Of a DNA stretch of 64,000 nucleotides, positions 25,230 to 33,663 are shown piece after piece; the first letter of the stretch is position 1, and every line of letters begins with the position of its first letter. The stretch is from NCBI RefSeq assembly GCF_007833275.1, contig NZ_CP042241.1, positions 620,001 through 684,000 of the forward strand, in the 5' to 3' direction. Under the pieces are notes generated by a model. It made no database searches. It had not been told where the DNA came from and saw only the letters and a list, made by a program, of their open reading frames with translations. The stretch comes from Salarchaeum sp. JOR-1. GTDB lineage: Archaea; Halobacteriota; Halobacteria; Halobacteriales; Halobacteriaceae. A program made the translations under genes and the position numbers.

Positions 25230-26483
25230 TCAGGCGAAGATGTCCTTCGCCGCGCGGATGCCGTCGACGAGCGCGTCGAGTTCGTCGACGGTGTTGTAGA
25301 GGTAGAAGGAGGCGCGGACGGACGCCGCGATGTCCATTTTCTGGTGGAGGGGCTGGGTGCAGTGGTCGCCGGCGCGGATGGCGACGCCGTGGTCGTTGAG
25401 GATGCTGGAGAGGTCGTGGGCGTGCACGCCGTCGAGGTTGAACGAGACGAGGCCGGCGCGCTCCTCGTCCTCGCGGGGCCCGTAGATTTCGAGGCCGTCG
25501 ATTCGGCTGAGGCGGTCGTAGGCCTCGGCGGTGACGCGTTCCTCGTGCGCGCGGATGTTCTCCAGGCCGAGGTCGTCGAGGTAGTCCGCGGCGACGGCGA
25601 ACGCGATTCCCTCGGCGATGAGGGGTGTGCCGGCCTCGTACTTCCAGGGGAGGTCGGCCCACGAGGAGTCCTCGTAGGTGACGCGGCGAATCATCTCGCC
25701 GCCGTACATGAACGGCTCCATCTCCTCCAGAATCGCCTTCTTCCCGTAGAGCCCACCGACACCGGTGGGGCCCGCCATCTTGTGGCCGCTGAACGCGTAG
25801 AAGTCCACGCCGAGGGCTTCGACGTCCACGGGCCGGTTCGGAACTGCTTGCGCGCCGTCGCCGAAGATGAGCGCGTCGTGTTCGTGCGCCATGTCCGCGA
25901 GTTTCCCGAGAGGGTTCACGGTGCCGAGGACGTTCGAAACGTGCACCACCGAGACCATCGCGGTGTCGGGGCCGATGAGTTCCTTCGCGTGCTCCATGTC
26001 GAGGCTGCCGTCCTCGGGGTCGACGCGGATGTACTTCACCTCCGCGCCGGTGCGTTTGGCCATCTGCTGCCAGGTAACGAGGCTGGAGTGGTGTTCCATC
26101 TCCGTGAGGACGATTTCGTCACCCTCCTCGAGCTCGTTCAATCCCCACGCGTACGCGACGAGGTTCGCGGCCTCCGTCGTGTTCTTCGTGAAGATCATCT
26201 CCTCGCGCTCGCCGCTCGCGCCGACGAACTCCGCGAGGCGGTCGTGGGCCTCCTCGTACGCGATGGACGCCTCCTGACTGAGCTGGTGGATGCCGCGGTG
26301 GACGTTCGCGTTGTACCCGCGGTAGTACTCACCGAACGTGTCGATGACCTCGTTCGGCGTCTGCGTGGTCGCCGCGTTGTCGAAGTAGACGAGGGGGATC
26401 CCGTCCCCGACCTCTCGGTCGAGGATTGGGAAGTCCTCGCGAACCCGCTCGACGTCGAGCGGGCTCTGTTCACCCGTAGCCAT
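25230..26483 (-). CDS. sufS: Cysteine desulfurase SufS
   Basis: A 417-residue PLP enzyme of the class II (SufS/CsdA) desulfurases that takes sulfur from cysteine for Fe-S cluster building. I see YFDNAATTQTPNEVID at the start, the HH pair MEHHSSLVTWQ, the PLP lysine in FYAFSGHKMAGPTGVGGLYG, and the active-site Cys in IRAGDHCTQPLHQKM. SufU lies nearby. All catalytic residues are present and length is normal. Confidence 0.96.
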   Translation of the reverse strand: MATGEQSPLDVERVREDFPILDREVGDGIPLVYFDNAATTQTPNEVIDTFGEYYRGYNANVHRGIHQLSQEASIAYEEAHDRLAEFVGASGEREEMIFTKNTTEAANLVAYAWGLNELEEGDEIVLTEMEHHSSLVTWQQMAKRTGAEVKYIRVDPEDGSLDMEHAKELIGPDTAMVSVVHVSNVLGTVNPLGKLADMAHEHDALIFGDGAQAVPNRPVDVEALGVDFYAFSGHKMAGPTGVGGLYGKKAILEEMEPFMYGGEMIRRVTYEDSSWADLPWKYEAGTPLIAEGIAFAVAADYLDDLGLENIRAHEERVTAEAYDRLSRIDGLEIYGPREDEERAGLVSFNLDGVHAHDLSSILNDHGVAIRAGDHCTQPLHQKMDIAASVRASFYLYNTVDELDALVDGIRAAKDIFA

Positions 26484-26561
26484 GTACGAAAACAGGGTTT
26501 GGAGGCGTTTGGTTCCTTCGATGCACGGGGTTTCGCCGGCGCGTCCACCGTCGTGCGGCGC

Positions 26562-26852
26562 TCAGAGCCGCAGGACTTGGGCGTGCCGGGTGTCCGCGAT
26601 GTCGAGGACGACGGCTTCGTCCACGAACCCCTCGTCGATGGCGAACTCGACGGTGCGGGTGCCGACGAGGTTCGCGACGCTCGCACGGGTGAGGCTGTCG
26701 AGCACGCCAGCCTCGTCGACCTCGTCGCCGCCGTAGAACTCCTCAGTGACGGTGAGTGACACGTCGCCGTCCTCGAACGTCTCCCCGATGAGGCCGGTGT
26801 CGCAGACGGTGACGAGGAGGCCCTGGTCGGTCTGTCGCTCGCTGACTATCAT
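26562..26852 (-). CDS. DUF424 family protein
   Basis: A 96-residue archaeal protein (COG2412-like): MIVSERQTDQGLLVTVCDTGLIGETFEDG, then LTVTEEFYGGDEVDEAGVLDSL and ASVANLVGTRTVEFAIDEG. The conserved CDxxLIG.TFE and NLVG motifs are clear. The function of the family is unknown, though its members often sit near translation genes. Its start overlaps the TPR gene's stop by 4 bases. Confidence 0.88.
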   Translation of the reverse strand: MIVSERQTDQGLLVTVCDTGLIGETFEDGDVSLTVTEEFYGGDEVDEAGVLDSLTRASVANLVGTRTVEFAIDEGFVDEAVVLDIADTRHAQVLRL

Positions 26853-27592
26853 TCCTGGTCGACGAGGCGCTCCTCCTGCTCCTTCCGGATGCGGTCGGCC
26901 TGCGCCTCGACCTCGCCGGCCTCCTCCTCGCGGCCGAGTTCGTCGAGCGCCCGAGACTTCTCCTGGTAGACGTCCGCCTGCTTGAACCCGAGGCGGATGG
27001 CGTTGTCCAGGCACTCGAGCGCTTCCTCGTGGCGGCCGCGTTCGTTCTCCATGAACCCGAGGTTGTACCACGCCTGCGGGAGCCGGTCGTTCTTCCGAAC
27101 GGCGCGCTCGGCGTGGTAGATGGCGTCCTCGTCGTCCCCGAACTCCCAGAGCGCGTACGCGAGATTCGTCTCGGCCTCCGCCGCGAACGGGCCGTCCTCG
27201 TCCACGAACACGGCCTCGCGGTGGGCGCCGGCGGCGTCGTCCCACTCTTCCATCTCGGCGTGCGCGACGCCCTTGTTCACCCACGCCTCCTGCGCGGTCT
27301 CGTCGTTGTCCGCGTACCGCGCCGCGCGTTCGAACGCGTCCGCCGCCTGCTCGTGGCGCTTAATCCCCATGTAGTTCAGGCCCACGTCGATGAGGTCGTC
27401 AGCGTCCACGTCCTGCGTGGAGAGGTTCCGCTCGTCGAGGCTGTCAGCCACGACACGGGAGTCCACGGGGTCGACCTCGTTCAGGTCGGGTTCGAGTTCC
27501 GGCGGGTCGAGGTCAAAGCCCTCGTAGGGGTCGTCGAAGCCCTGGCCCTCGGAGAAATGATGGCGTTCGTCCTCTCGGTCAGTCATACCCAT
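26849..27592 (-). CDS. Tetratricopeptide repeat protein
   Basis: A 247-residue soluble acidic protein. After about 60 disordered acidic residues come four to five TPR units: ADDLIDVGLNYMGIKRHEQAADAFERAARY, then EAWVNKGVAHAEMEEWDDAAGAHREAV, AETNLAYALWEFGDDEDAIYHAERAV and AWYNLGFMENERGRHEEALECLDNAI. A TPR scaffold mediates protein contacts; the partner is unknown. It may start at Met1 (27592) or Met3 (27586). It is coupled to the downstream DUF424 gene. Confidence 0.88.
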   Translation of the reverse strand: MGMTDREDERHHFSEGQGFDDPYEGFDLDPPELEPDLNEVDPVDSRVVADSLDERNLSTQDVDADDLIDVGLNYMGIKRHEQAADAFERAARYADNDETAQEAWVNKGVAHAEMEEWDDAAGAHREAVFVDEDGPFAAEAETNLAYALWEFGDDEDAIYHAERAVRKNDRLPQAWYNLGFMENERGRHEEALECLDNAIRLGFKQADVYQEKSRALDELGREEEAGEVEAQADRIRKEQEERLVDQE

Positions 27593-27640
27593 AGAAATGG
27601 GAGGGACGGGGTTAAGGGCTACGCAGACCGACTCCCGGCC

Positions 27641-28195
27641 ATGCGGCTGTTCGTCTCCGTCGACCTCCCCGGATCACTGCACGACGCCGTCGCGGACGTA
27701 CAAGACGAGTTCGCGGACGCCGACGGCCTCTCCTTCACCGACCCGACGCAGAGCCACGTGACGATGAAGTTCCTGGGCGACGTGCCTGACGGCGAGGTCG
27801 AGGCGGTCGCGGACGCCCTGGAAACCGCGGTCGCGAACGCCGGCGTGGAGCCGTTCGACGCGACGTACGGCGGGCTGGGCGTGTTCCCGAACCTCGACTA
27901 CATCAGTGTTCTCTGGCTCGGCGTCGAATCCGGCACGGAGCTGTTCGTGCGACTGCACGAGGCCATAGAGCAGGAACTCGTCGCGTTCGGGTTCGACCCG
28001 GAAGACCACGAGTTCACGCCGCACGTCACGCTCGCGCGGCTGCAGCACGCGGGCGGGAAGGCCCTCGTGCAGGAACTCGTACGGGAGTGGTCGCCGACGG
28101 TCGGGACGGCACGCGTCGCCGAAGTGCGGCTGACGAAGAGCGCGCTCACGCAGGAGGGCGCGGAGTACGAGACGGTGGCGTCGGTCTCGCTCTAG
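27641..28195 (+). CDS. thpR: RNA 2',3'-cyclic phosphodiesterase (LigT/ThpR family)
   Basis: A 184-residue 2H phosphoesterase. The two catalytic His-x-Thr motifs are SHVTMKFLG and PHVTLARL, with the expected N-terminal MRLFVSVDLP. Family members hydrolyse RNA 2',3'-cyclic phosphates or ligate tRNA halves, so a role in RNA end metabolism is likely. The ATG at 27641 is the first matching the family start. The stop shares CTAG (28192-28195) with the convergent gene. Confidence 0.95.
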   Translation: MRLFVSVDLPGSLHDAVADVQDEFADADGLSFTDPTQSHVTMKFLGDVPDGEVEAVADALETAVANAGVEPFDATYGGLGVFPNLDYISVLWLGVESGTELFVRLHEAIEQELVAFGFDPEDHEFTPHVTLARLQHAGGKALVQELVREWSPTVGTARVAEVRLTKSALTQEGAEYETVASVSL

Positions 28196-28575
28196 TCGCG
28201 GCGGTCTTCGAGCACGGACTCAAGCGCGTTCGCGGCCTCGTCGAACTGCGTGACGGTGAGGCCGTCCGTGGTGACGAAGACGCCGTCGCGTTCGGTGGCG
28301 ACGCGGAGGAGGAAGCCGTTCTCGAACGACCGAACCGTGTACTGGTACTCGCCGAGTTCCGAGCCCTTGTACGTGTCCTGGGTGAGCTGGAACGCCTGCC
28401 ACTCGTGGCCGATGAAGGAGGAGAGGTCGGCGTCCTGTTCGAGGTCGTCCCGGAGGTAGAGCTGCTCGTAGTCCGTGCGCGTGAAGAACGTCAGCGAGCG
28501 CAGGCTATCGCCGAGCGCGGTGCGCGCGACAGTGACGAAGCGATCCGCTGCGTCGTCCGACAGGGGAGCGGGCAT
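28192..28575 (-). CDS. Haloarchaeal conserved protein (DUF7522-like)
   Basis: A 127-residue cytoplasmic protein with mixed alpha/beta character: ALGDSLRSLTFFTRTDYEQLYLRDDLEQDADL, then GSELGEYQYTVRSFENGFLLRVATERDGVFVTTDGLTV. I recall this as a conserved Halobacteria family without known function. A TATA-like TATA at about 28600 lies 25-30 bases before the start, as expected for a leaderless transcript. Confidence 0.8.
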   Translation of the reverse strand: MPAPLSDDAADRFVTVARTALGDSLRSLTFFTRTDYEQLYLRDDLEQDADLSSFIGHEWQAFQLTQDTYKGSELGEYQYTVRSFENGFLLRVATERDGVFVTTDGLTVTQFDEAANALESVLEDRRD

Positions 28576-28944
28576 ACCCCTGTCTCCACACCCGGATGGT
28601 ATAGAACTACTCCCGAACCGGGGGGGCGTTCACGGCGACGCGTTTCCGTTCGCGGGCGGGCGCGCCGCCGGGGTTTCGCGCTCCCGTCCCGCGCTCTTCT
28701 CAGAGCACGCCACCCGCTGGCTCCGCCATCCTACTTCAACCTACGCCGATAGCGCGGACGCGGAGCGGTGGCGGTTAGCGGAAGCGGAGGCGGTTGGCGG
28801 GATGCGTTCGCGCGAACGAGCGGTTCGGAGAGCCCGGAAGTGAGCGGGAGTGACCGGGCGCCAGAGGCGACCGGGTTTTTTGCTGGAGGTTTTTTTGCGT
28901 GAGTGGTTCGCGCTACGCGCGAACCTGAGCGTAGAAAAGGTGCT
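28576..28944. other. Non-coding region with two T-tracts and a 9-bp hairpin
   Basis: No convincing gene. On the plus strand there are T6 (28876-28881) and T7 (28890-28896) tracts, then a perfect 9-bp stem (28905-28913 with 28917-28925; 3-base loop). Just before them is low-complexity GC-rich sequence of the GAGCGGGAGTGACCGGGCG type often seen in haloarchaeal spacers. The hairpin lies directly after the ferritin-like gene's stop on the minus strand, so it could mark its transcript end, although the T-tracts are on the wrong strand for that gene. Leftward promoter sequence for the gene ending at 28575 occupies 28595-28615. Confidence 0.55.
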
Positions 28945-29571
28945 TCAGCAGACTGGTTTGGGGTTGACGCCGAGGGAGTCGAGTTGGGCGGTGTATTCGT
29001 CGTAGGCGGCCTGAACGACTTCGGTGGCGGTGTCGATGGCGCGCTGGTAGTCCTCGGCGGTGTCGCAGGTAGCGTCGAGGAGGTCGCGGGCGCGGACGTC
29101 CTGGTCGTCGAGGTCGCTCTTGAGGTCGCGGAATAGCTGTGCGGTCTGGGGGTCGGCTTGGCCGACGAAGAACCCGACGTACTGTTCCTTGGAGGCGCGG
29201 GTGGCGAGGAGGCGGCCGACGTAGCCGCCGGCGCGTTCGATTGGGTCGTCGATGGTTCGGAGGTGTTCGTGCATCGCGGAGACCTCGTCGCTCGGGACGT
29301 GGTCGTCGAGTTCGGCGACGACGCGGTCGTAGTGGCTGGCTTCCTCGTCCGCGGTCTCCCGATAGAAGTCCTGGGCGACGCCCTCGCTCGTGTCCGCCCA
29401 CTCCTGGAAGGTCTCGTAGGCGGCGTACTCCGCGTCCGCGGCGGCGCGCAACACGTTCTCGGTCTCCATCTCGCCGCCGGTCGCGGCGTACAGCGATTTC
29501 GATGAACCGAGCCGGGAGAGCGCGGTGTCGTTCTCCTCGCGAACGCGCTCGAACACGTCGTCGGGAGTCAT
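28945..29571 (-). CDS. Ferritin/rubrerythrin-like haloarchaeal protein
   Basis: A 208-residue all-helical protein. Carboxylate and histidine residues in ADAEYAAYETFQEWAD and RETADEEASHYDRVVAEL are spaced like the diiron ligands of ferritin-like bundles, and a second pair may lie in RASKEQYVGFFVGQADPQTAQLFRDL. Haloarchaea have a family of such proteins annotated rubrerythrin-like. It ends with KPVC. Iron or oxidative-stress handling is a reasonable guess, but not all canonical ligands can be placed by eye. Confidence 0.6.
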   Translation of the reverse strand: MTPDDVFERVREENDTALSRLGSSKSLYAATGGEMETENVLRAAADAEYAAYETFQEWADTSEGVAQDFYRETADEEASHYDRVVAELDDHVPSDEVSAMHEHLRTIDDPIERAGGYVGRLLATRASKEQYVGFFVGQADPQTAQLFRDLKSDLDDQDVRARDLLDATCDTAEDYQRAIDTATEVVQAAYDEYTAQLDSLGVNPKPVC

Positions 29572-29628
29572 AGCTGCGAGTAAGACCGCTGGGGCCTTCT
29601 AGGCATCGTCCGCGGAACGGAGGGAGTT

Positions 29629-30489
29629 CTATTCGCCCTGTTCGATGGGGGCGTCGACGAGGTTGCCCCACTCGGTCCACGAGCCGTCGTAGTTGGTGAC
29701 GTCGTCGTAGCCGAGGAGTTCGCTGAGCGCGAACCACGCGATGCTGGAGCGTTCGCCGATGCGGCAGTACGCGACGACCTCCTGGTCGTTCGTCACGCCC
29801 GCGTCCTCGTAGAGGTCGGCGAGTTCGTCCTTCGTCTTGAACGTGCCGTCCTCGTTGACGGTCGCGGCCCACGAGACGTTCTGCGCGCCGGGGATGTGGC
29901 CGCCGCGCTGCGCGGTCTCCTGGAGTCCGGGGGGCGCGAGAATATCGCCACGGTACTCCTCGGGCGAGCGGACGTCGACGAGCGGGATGCCGCGGTCGAT
30001 CGCGGTTTCCACGTCGTCCCGGTACGCGCGGATGCCGTCGAAGGGGCCGCGCGCGTTGTACTCCTGTTCGGGGAAGTCGGGGACGTCGTCGGTGGTCGGG
30101 TAGTCGTTCTCGATCCAGTAGTCGCGGCCGCCGTCGAGGAGTTTCACGTCCTCGTGGCCGTAGTACTTGAACTGCCAGTAGGCGTAGGCGGCGAACCAGT
30201 TCGAGTTGTCGCCGTACAGCACGACCGTGGAGTCCTCGGTGATGCCGTGGGAGCCGAGGAGGTCGGCGAAGTCGTCCTTTTCGAGGATGTCGCGCTGCAC
30301 CTGATCCTGGAGTTGGGTCTCCCAGTTGAACCCGACCGCGCCGGGCGCGTGGGAGTCGTCGTAGGATTCGGTGTCCACGTCGACCTCGACGAGGCGGTAG
30401 TCGGGGTCGTCGGACTCGAACTCGTCGAGGTGGTCTTCGACCCAGTCCGCGCTCACGAGTACGTCGTTCGCGTAATCGTCGTCTGCCAT
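29629..30489 (-). CDS. tssA: Two-domain thiosulfate sulfurtransferase (rhodanese)
   Basis: A 286-residue tandem rhodanese. The inactive first domain includes YRLVEVDVDTESYDDSHAPGAVGFNWETQLQD; the second carries the cysteine loop VAYCRIGERSSIAWFAL and ends GSWTEWGNLVDAPIE. Rhodaneses move sulfane sulfur from thiosulfate to a thiol. The ATG at 30489 (MADDDYANDVLVSADWVEDHL) matches the family start. It is divergent from a second rhodanese across a 210-base promoter region. Confidence 0.93.
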   Translation of the reverse strand: MADDDYANDVLVSADWVEDHLDEFESDDPDYRLVEVDVDTESYDDSHAPGAVGFNWETQLQDQVQRDILEKDDFADLLGSHGITEDSTVVLYGDNSNWFAAYAYWQFKYYGHEDVKLLDGGRDYWIENDYPTTDDVPDFPEQEYNARGPFDGIRAYRDDVETAIDRGIPLVDVRSPEEYRGDILAPPGLQETAQRGGHIPGAQNVSWAATVNEDGTFKTKDELADLYEDAGVTNDQEVVAYCRIGERSSIAWFALSELLGYDDVTNYDGSWTEWGNLVDAPIEQGE

Positions 30490-30699
30490 GCTACCTATGT
30501 GTTGTTCGGCCACTCACATAACCTCACTCGCCATCGGCAGGAAGCCCCGCTCGACCGCGATACAAGAGAGTATTACCGGCTCATTCGACCTGAGTCGCGA
30601 AGTGCGACGAGAGCGCGCCCGTTGACGGCATTTATTGCCTGTATATCGGTGGCGTGTCGCGTCCCGCGAGGCTAAGGACGGGCCGTTCGTAGGCCGGGT

Positions 30700-31488
30700 A
30701 TGAGCGAGACGGACGACCTCGTGGTGTCGGCGTCGTGGGTCGCGGAGCGCCTGAACGACCCGGACGTTCGCGTGGTGGACGTGCGGGACGCGTGGGAGTA
30801 CGACGGCATCGGGCACGTCCCGGGCGCGGTGAACGTCCCCTTCGATTCGTTCCGCACGTCCGACGGCGAGTCGGGGATGATGCCGCCGCGCGAGAACTGG
30901 ATCGACCTGCTCGCGGCGGCGGGCGTCACGCCGGAGACGCATCTCGTGGCGTACGACGACACGCACGGCGTGTTCGCGGCGCGCTTCCTCGTCACCGCGC
31001 TCTACCACGGCCATCCGATAGAGCGCCTCCACCTGCTCGACGGCGACTTCAGTTCGTGGACGCGCGACCACGAGACCGCCTCGGCGTCGGTGTCGGTCGA
31101 GCGCGCGGAGTACGACCCCGAGCCGCCCGGGGAGACGCCGTTCGTCGGGGCGGACGCGGTGGCGGCGGCGAGCGAGAGCGACGCGGTGGTCGTCGACACC
31201 AGGCGGCCCGAGGAGTACGCGGAGGGCCACATCCCGGGCGCCGTGAACCTGGACTGGAAAGACCTCGTGGACGAGGACACGCGGGGCGTCAAGCACCCGG
31301 ACGAGCTGGAGGTCGTGCTCGGCGAGAAGGGCATCGTGCCGGGCGAGCGCGTCGTCCTCTACTGCAACACCGCCCGCCGTATCAGCCACACGTTCGTCGT
31401 GCTGCGGTGGCTCGGGTTCGCGGGCGTGCAGTTCTACGAGGGCAGCCTGACGGAGTGGCGCGAACTCGGTCGAGAGGTCGTCAGCTGA
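30700..31488 (+). CDS. tssB: Two-domain sulfurtransferase (rhodanese), paralogue
   Basis: A 262-residue tandem rhodanese: LVVSASWVAERLNDPDVRVVDVRDAWEY, then IERLHLLDGDFSSW, DTRRPEEYAEGHIPGAVNLDWKDLV and active loop VLYCNTARRISHTFVVLRWLGF. Catalytic Cys is present but the loop (CNTARRIS) differs from the CRIGERS loop of its divergent neighbour, hinting at a different substrate. The stop overlaps the convergent AI-2E gene by 8 bases (palindrome TCAGCTGA). Confidence 0.92.
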   Translation: MSETDDLVVSASWVAERLNDPDVRVVDVRDAWEYDGIGHVPGAVNVPFDSFRTSDGESGMMPPRENWIDLLAAAGVTPETHLVAYDDTHGVFAARFLVTALYHGHPIERLHLLDGDFSSWTRDHETASASVSVERAEYDPEPPGETPFVGADAVAAASESDAVVVDTRRPEEYAEGHIPGAVNLDWKDLVDEDTRGVKHPDELEVVLGEKGIVPGERVVLYCNTARRISHTFVVLRWLGFAGVQFYEGSLTEWRELGREVVS

Positions 31489-32470
31489 CGCGGTCTCGGT
31501 TCTGTTCTGCGGCGAGGAGGCGGACGCCCTCGGCGAGGAGCGCGGCGACGAGCGGGCCGGCGATGATTCCGACGGGACCGAGCGTGAGCAGTCCGCCGGT
31601 GAATCCGACGAAGTAGAGGCTGCCGGGGAGGTTCGCGGTCTCGCGGGCGAGGCGCGGGCGAATGAGCACGTCGGGGAGCCACGCGACGAGCGTGCCGGCG
31701 ACGACGAGGACGAGGACGGCGCTCGTCACGTCGCCGGTGGTGAGGTGGAAGGCGGCGAGCGCGAGCACGAGGACGCTGGGGCCGACGACGGGGAGGAACT
31801 GGAGGACGCCGGCGGCGAGTGCGAGCGTCGCGTACGCGGAGTAGTCGAGCGCGAAGAAGACGGGGAGCGCGATGAGGAGCGTTCCGAGTCCGGTGGCGGC
31901 CTGAAGGACGTAGATGGCGTAGAGGGTGGCGCGGGCGCGGTCGGCGAGCGCGCTCGTCACGTCGTGGTAGGGTTCGGGGATGGCGGCGATGACGGCGCGT
32001 TCGACGTCGTGGTGATGGATGAGGAGGGCGAAGACGAGGAAGGCGAAGACGGTGAGTTTGAGGGCGAGCGCGGGGAGAGCGGTGGCGGCGTCGACGGCGA
32101 TAGCGCCGGCTACTCCGCGCGCGGCGGCGAGAAGGGTGCTGACGTCGACGACGACGGGCGCGTCGAGGACGACGAACGTGAACGTCGGGGGTATCTCGCG
32201 GATGAGCCGTATGAGGTCGTCGGCGCGGCGGGCGAGCAGGAACGTGATTGATGCGAGCGCGACGAGGAGGACGGTAGTGACGACGACGGTGGTGGCGGCG
32301 GCGGCCGGCCACGGCGGGAGGCGGTCGTTGAGCCGGCGGTAGAGCGGTGCGAGGAGGGAGGTGACGGTGAGCGCGAAGAAGACGGTTCCGAGCACGTCGA
32401 AGAGGACGGTGGCGGCGAGGGTGGCGAGCGCGGCGACGAGGACGGTGAGGGCGACGCGTCGGGACGGCAC
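31481..32470 (-). CDS. AI-2E family transporter
   Basis: A 329-residue membrane protein with seven to eight helices in the order typical of the AI-2E/PerM family: paired N-terminal helices (LTVLVAALATLAATVLFDVLGTVFFALTVTSLL with PLYRRL), a helix and soluble segment, and the C-terminal conserved run FLPVVGPSVLVLALAAFHL, PDVLIRPRLARE and PVGIIAGPLVAALLAEG. Substrates vary, including Na+/H+ antiport in haloalkaliphiles and autoinducer export. GTG start at 32470. Confidence 0.9.
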   Translation of the reverse strand: MPSRRVALTVLVAALATLAATVLFDVLGTVFFALTVTSLLAPLYRRLNDRLPPWPAAAATTVVVTTVLLVALASITFLLARRADDLIRLIREIPPTFTFVVLDAPVVVDVSTLLAAARGVAGAIAVDAATALPALALKLTVFAFLVFALLIHHHDVERAVIAAIPEPYHDVTSALADRARATLYAIYVLQAATGLGTLLIALPVFFALDYSAYATLALAAGVLQFLPVVGPSVLVLALAAFHLTTGDVTSAVLVLVVAGTLVAWLPDVLIRPRLARETANLPGSLYFVGFTGGLLTLGPVGIIAGPLVAALLAEGVRLLAAEQNRDRVS

Positions 32471-32553
32471 GCGCGAAGGTTCTGCGCCGCCCGAGTTAAC
32501 GCTTCGGTCAGGAAGCGGCCGATTTATGTACCACCGAGTGAAACAACTGAGTA

Positions 32554-33663
32554 ATGAAGCGGCGCACGTACCTCAAGTCCGGGGGCGCGGCGGCGATTGC
32601 GGGCCTCGCCGGCTGCCTGAACGTCACCGAGTCGAACGACGCCACGACCGCCGACGACACCACGGCGGACACGACCACCGGGACGACGCGCGAGCCGGAC
32701 GAGCCGCTCACGGTGGCGACCTACGACTCCTTCTTCGGGGACGAGGGCACCGCCGGACACTGGCTGAAGCGGGCGTGGGAGGCCGAACACGACACGACCA
32801 TCGAGTTCACCGCGCCCGCGAACGGCATCAACGAGTTCATCAGCCGGAAGAAGCAGAACGCGGGCATCGACGCCGACCTCTTCGTCGGCCTGAACACGGG
32901 CGAACTCGTCCGCGTCGACGAGGAACTCCCGGACGCGCGGTTGTTCGACACGGTCGCGGACGACCTTTCGCACGCGAGCCGCATCAAGGACAGTCTCCAG
33001 ATAGACCCCCGGCGGCGCGCGCTCCCCTACGACACGGGCTACATCAGCCTCGTCTACGACAGCACCGACATCGCGGAGCCACAGACGTTCGACGACCTCA
33101 CCAAACCCGCCTACGAGGGCGCGCTGCTCGCGGAGAACGCGCAGACGAGCGATCCCGGCCGCGCGTTCCTCCTCTGGACGATTCACGAGATGGGCGAGGA
33201 CGGCTACCTCGACTACTGGCAAGACCTCGTGGCGAACGACGTTCGCATCCTCGACGACTGGCAGCCCGCGTACAACGCGTACCTGAACAACGAGCGCCCG
33301 ATGGTCGTCTCGTACTCGACGGACCAGGTGTACTACCACGACGAGGGCCAGCTTCCCCACCACCAGATCGGGTTCCTGAACGACCAGGGGTACGCGAACC
33401 CCGAGGCGATGGCGCGCTTCGCGGACACGAACCAGCCCGAGACCGCGGCGGCGTTCATGGACTTCGTGCTGACCGACGAGGCGCAGGCGAACATCGCGGT
33501 GAACAACGTCCAGTTCCCGGCGACGACGACCGCCGACCTCCCCGACGAGTACGACCAGTACGCGAAGGAGCCGCCGGAGCCGGTGACGTTTACGTACGAG
33601 GAACTCGCAGGAAACCTCGACGGATGGATAAACGAGTGGGCGCGCCAGATAGCGAGCAGCTAG
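32554..33663 (+). CDS. Thiamine-type ABC transporter substrate-binding lipoprotein
   Basis: A 369-residue periplasmic-type binding protein anchored at the cell surface: Tat signal KRRTYLKSGGAAAIAGLAGC with lipobox LAGC, then a Thr/Asp-rich linker, then LTVATYDSFFGDEGTAGHWLKRAWE as in thiamine-binding TbpA, and PAYNAYLNNERPMVVSYSTDQVYY, VLTDEAQANIAVNNVQFPAT. The TATA-like TTTATG at about 32523 fits the start at 32554. It overlaps the permease start by 40 bases. Thiamine or its phosphates are the best guess for the ligand. Confidence 0.85.
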   Translation: MKRRTYLKSGGAAAIAGLAGCLNVTESNDATTADDTTADTTTGTTREPDEPLTVATYDSFFGDEGTAGHWLKRAWEAEHDTTIEFTAPANGINEFISRKKQNAGIDADLFVGLNTGELVRVDEELPDARLFDTVADDLSHASRIKDSLQIDPRRRALPYDTGYISLVYDSTDIAEPQTFDDLTKPAYEGALLAENAQTSDPGRAFLLWTIHEMGEDGYLDYWQDLVANDVRILDDWQPAYNAYLNNERPMVVSYSTDQVYYHDEGQLPHHQIGFLNDQGYANPEAMARFADTNQPETAAAFMDFVLTDEAQANIAVNNVQFPATTTADLPDEYDQYAKEPPEPVTFTYEELAGNLDGWINEWARQIASS

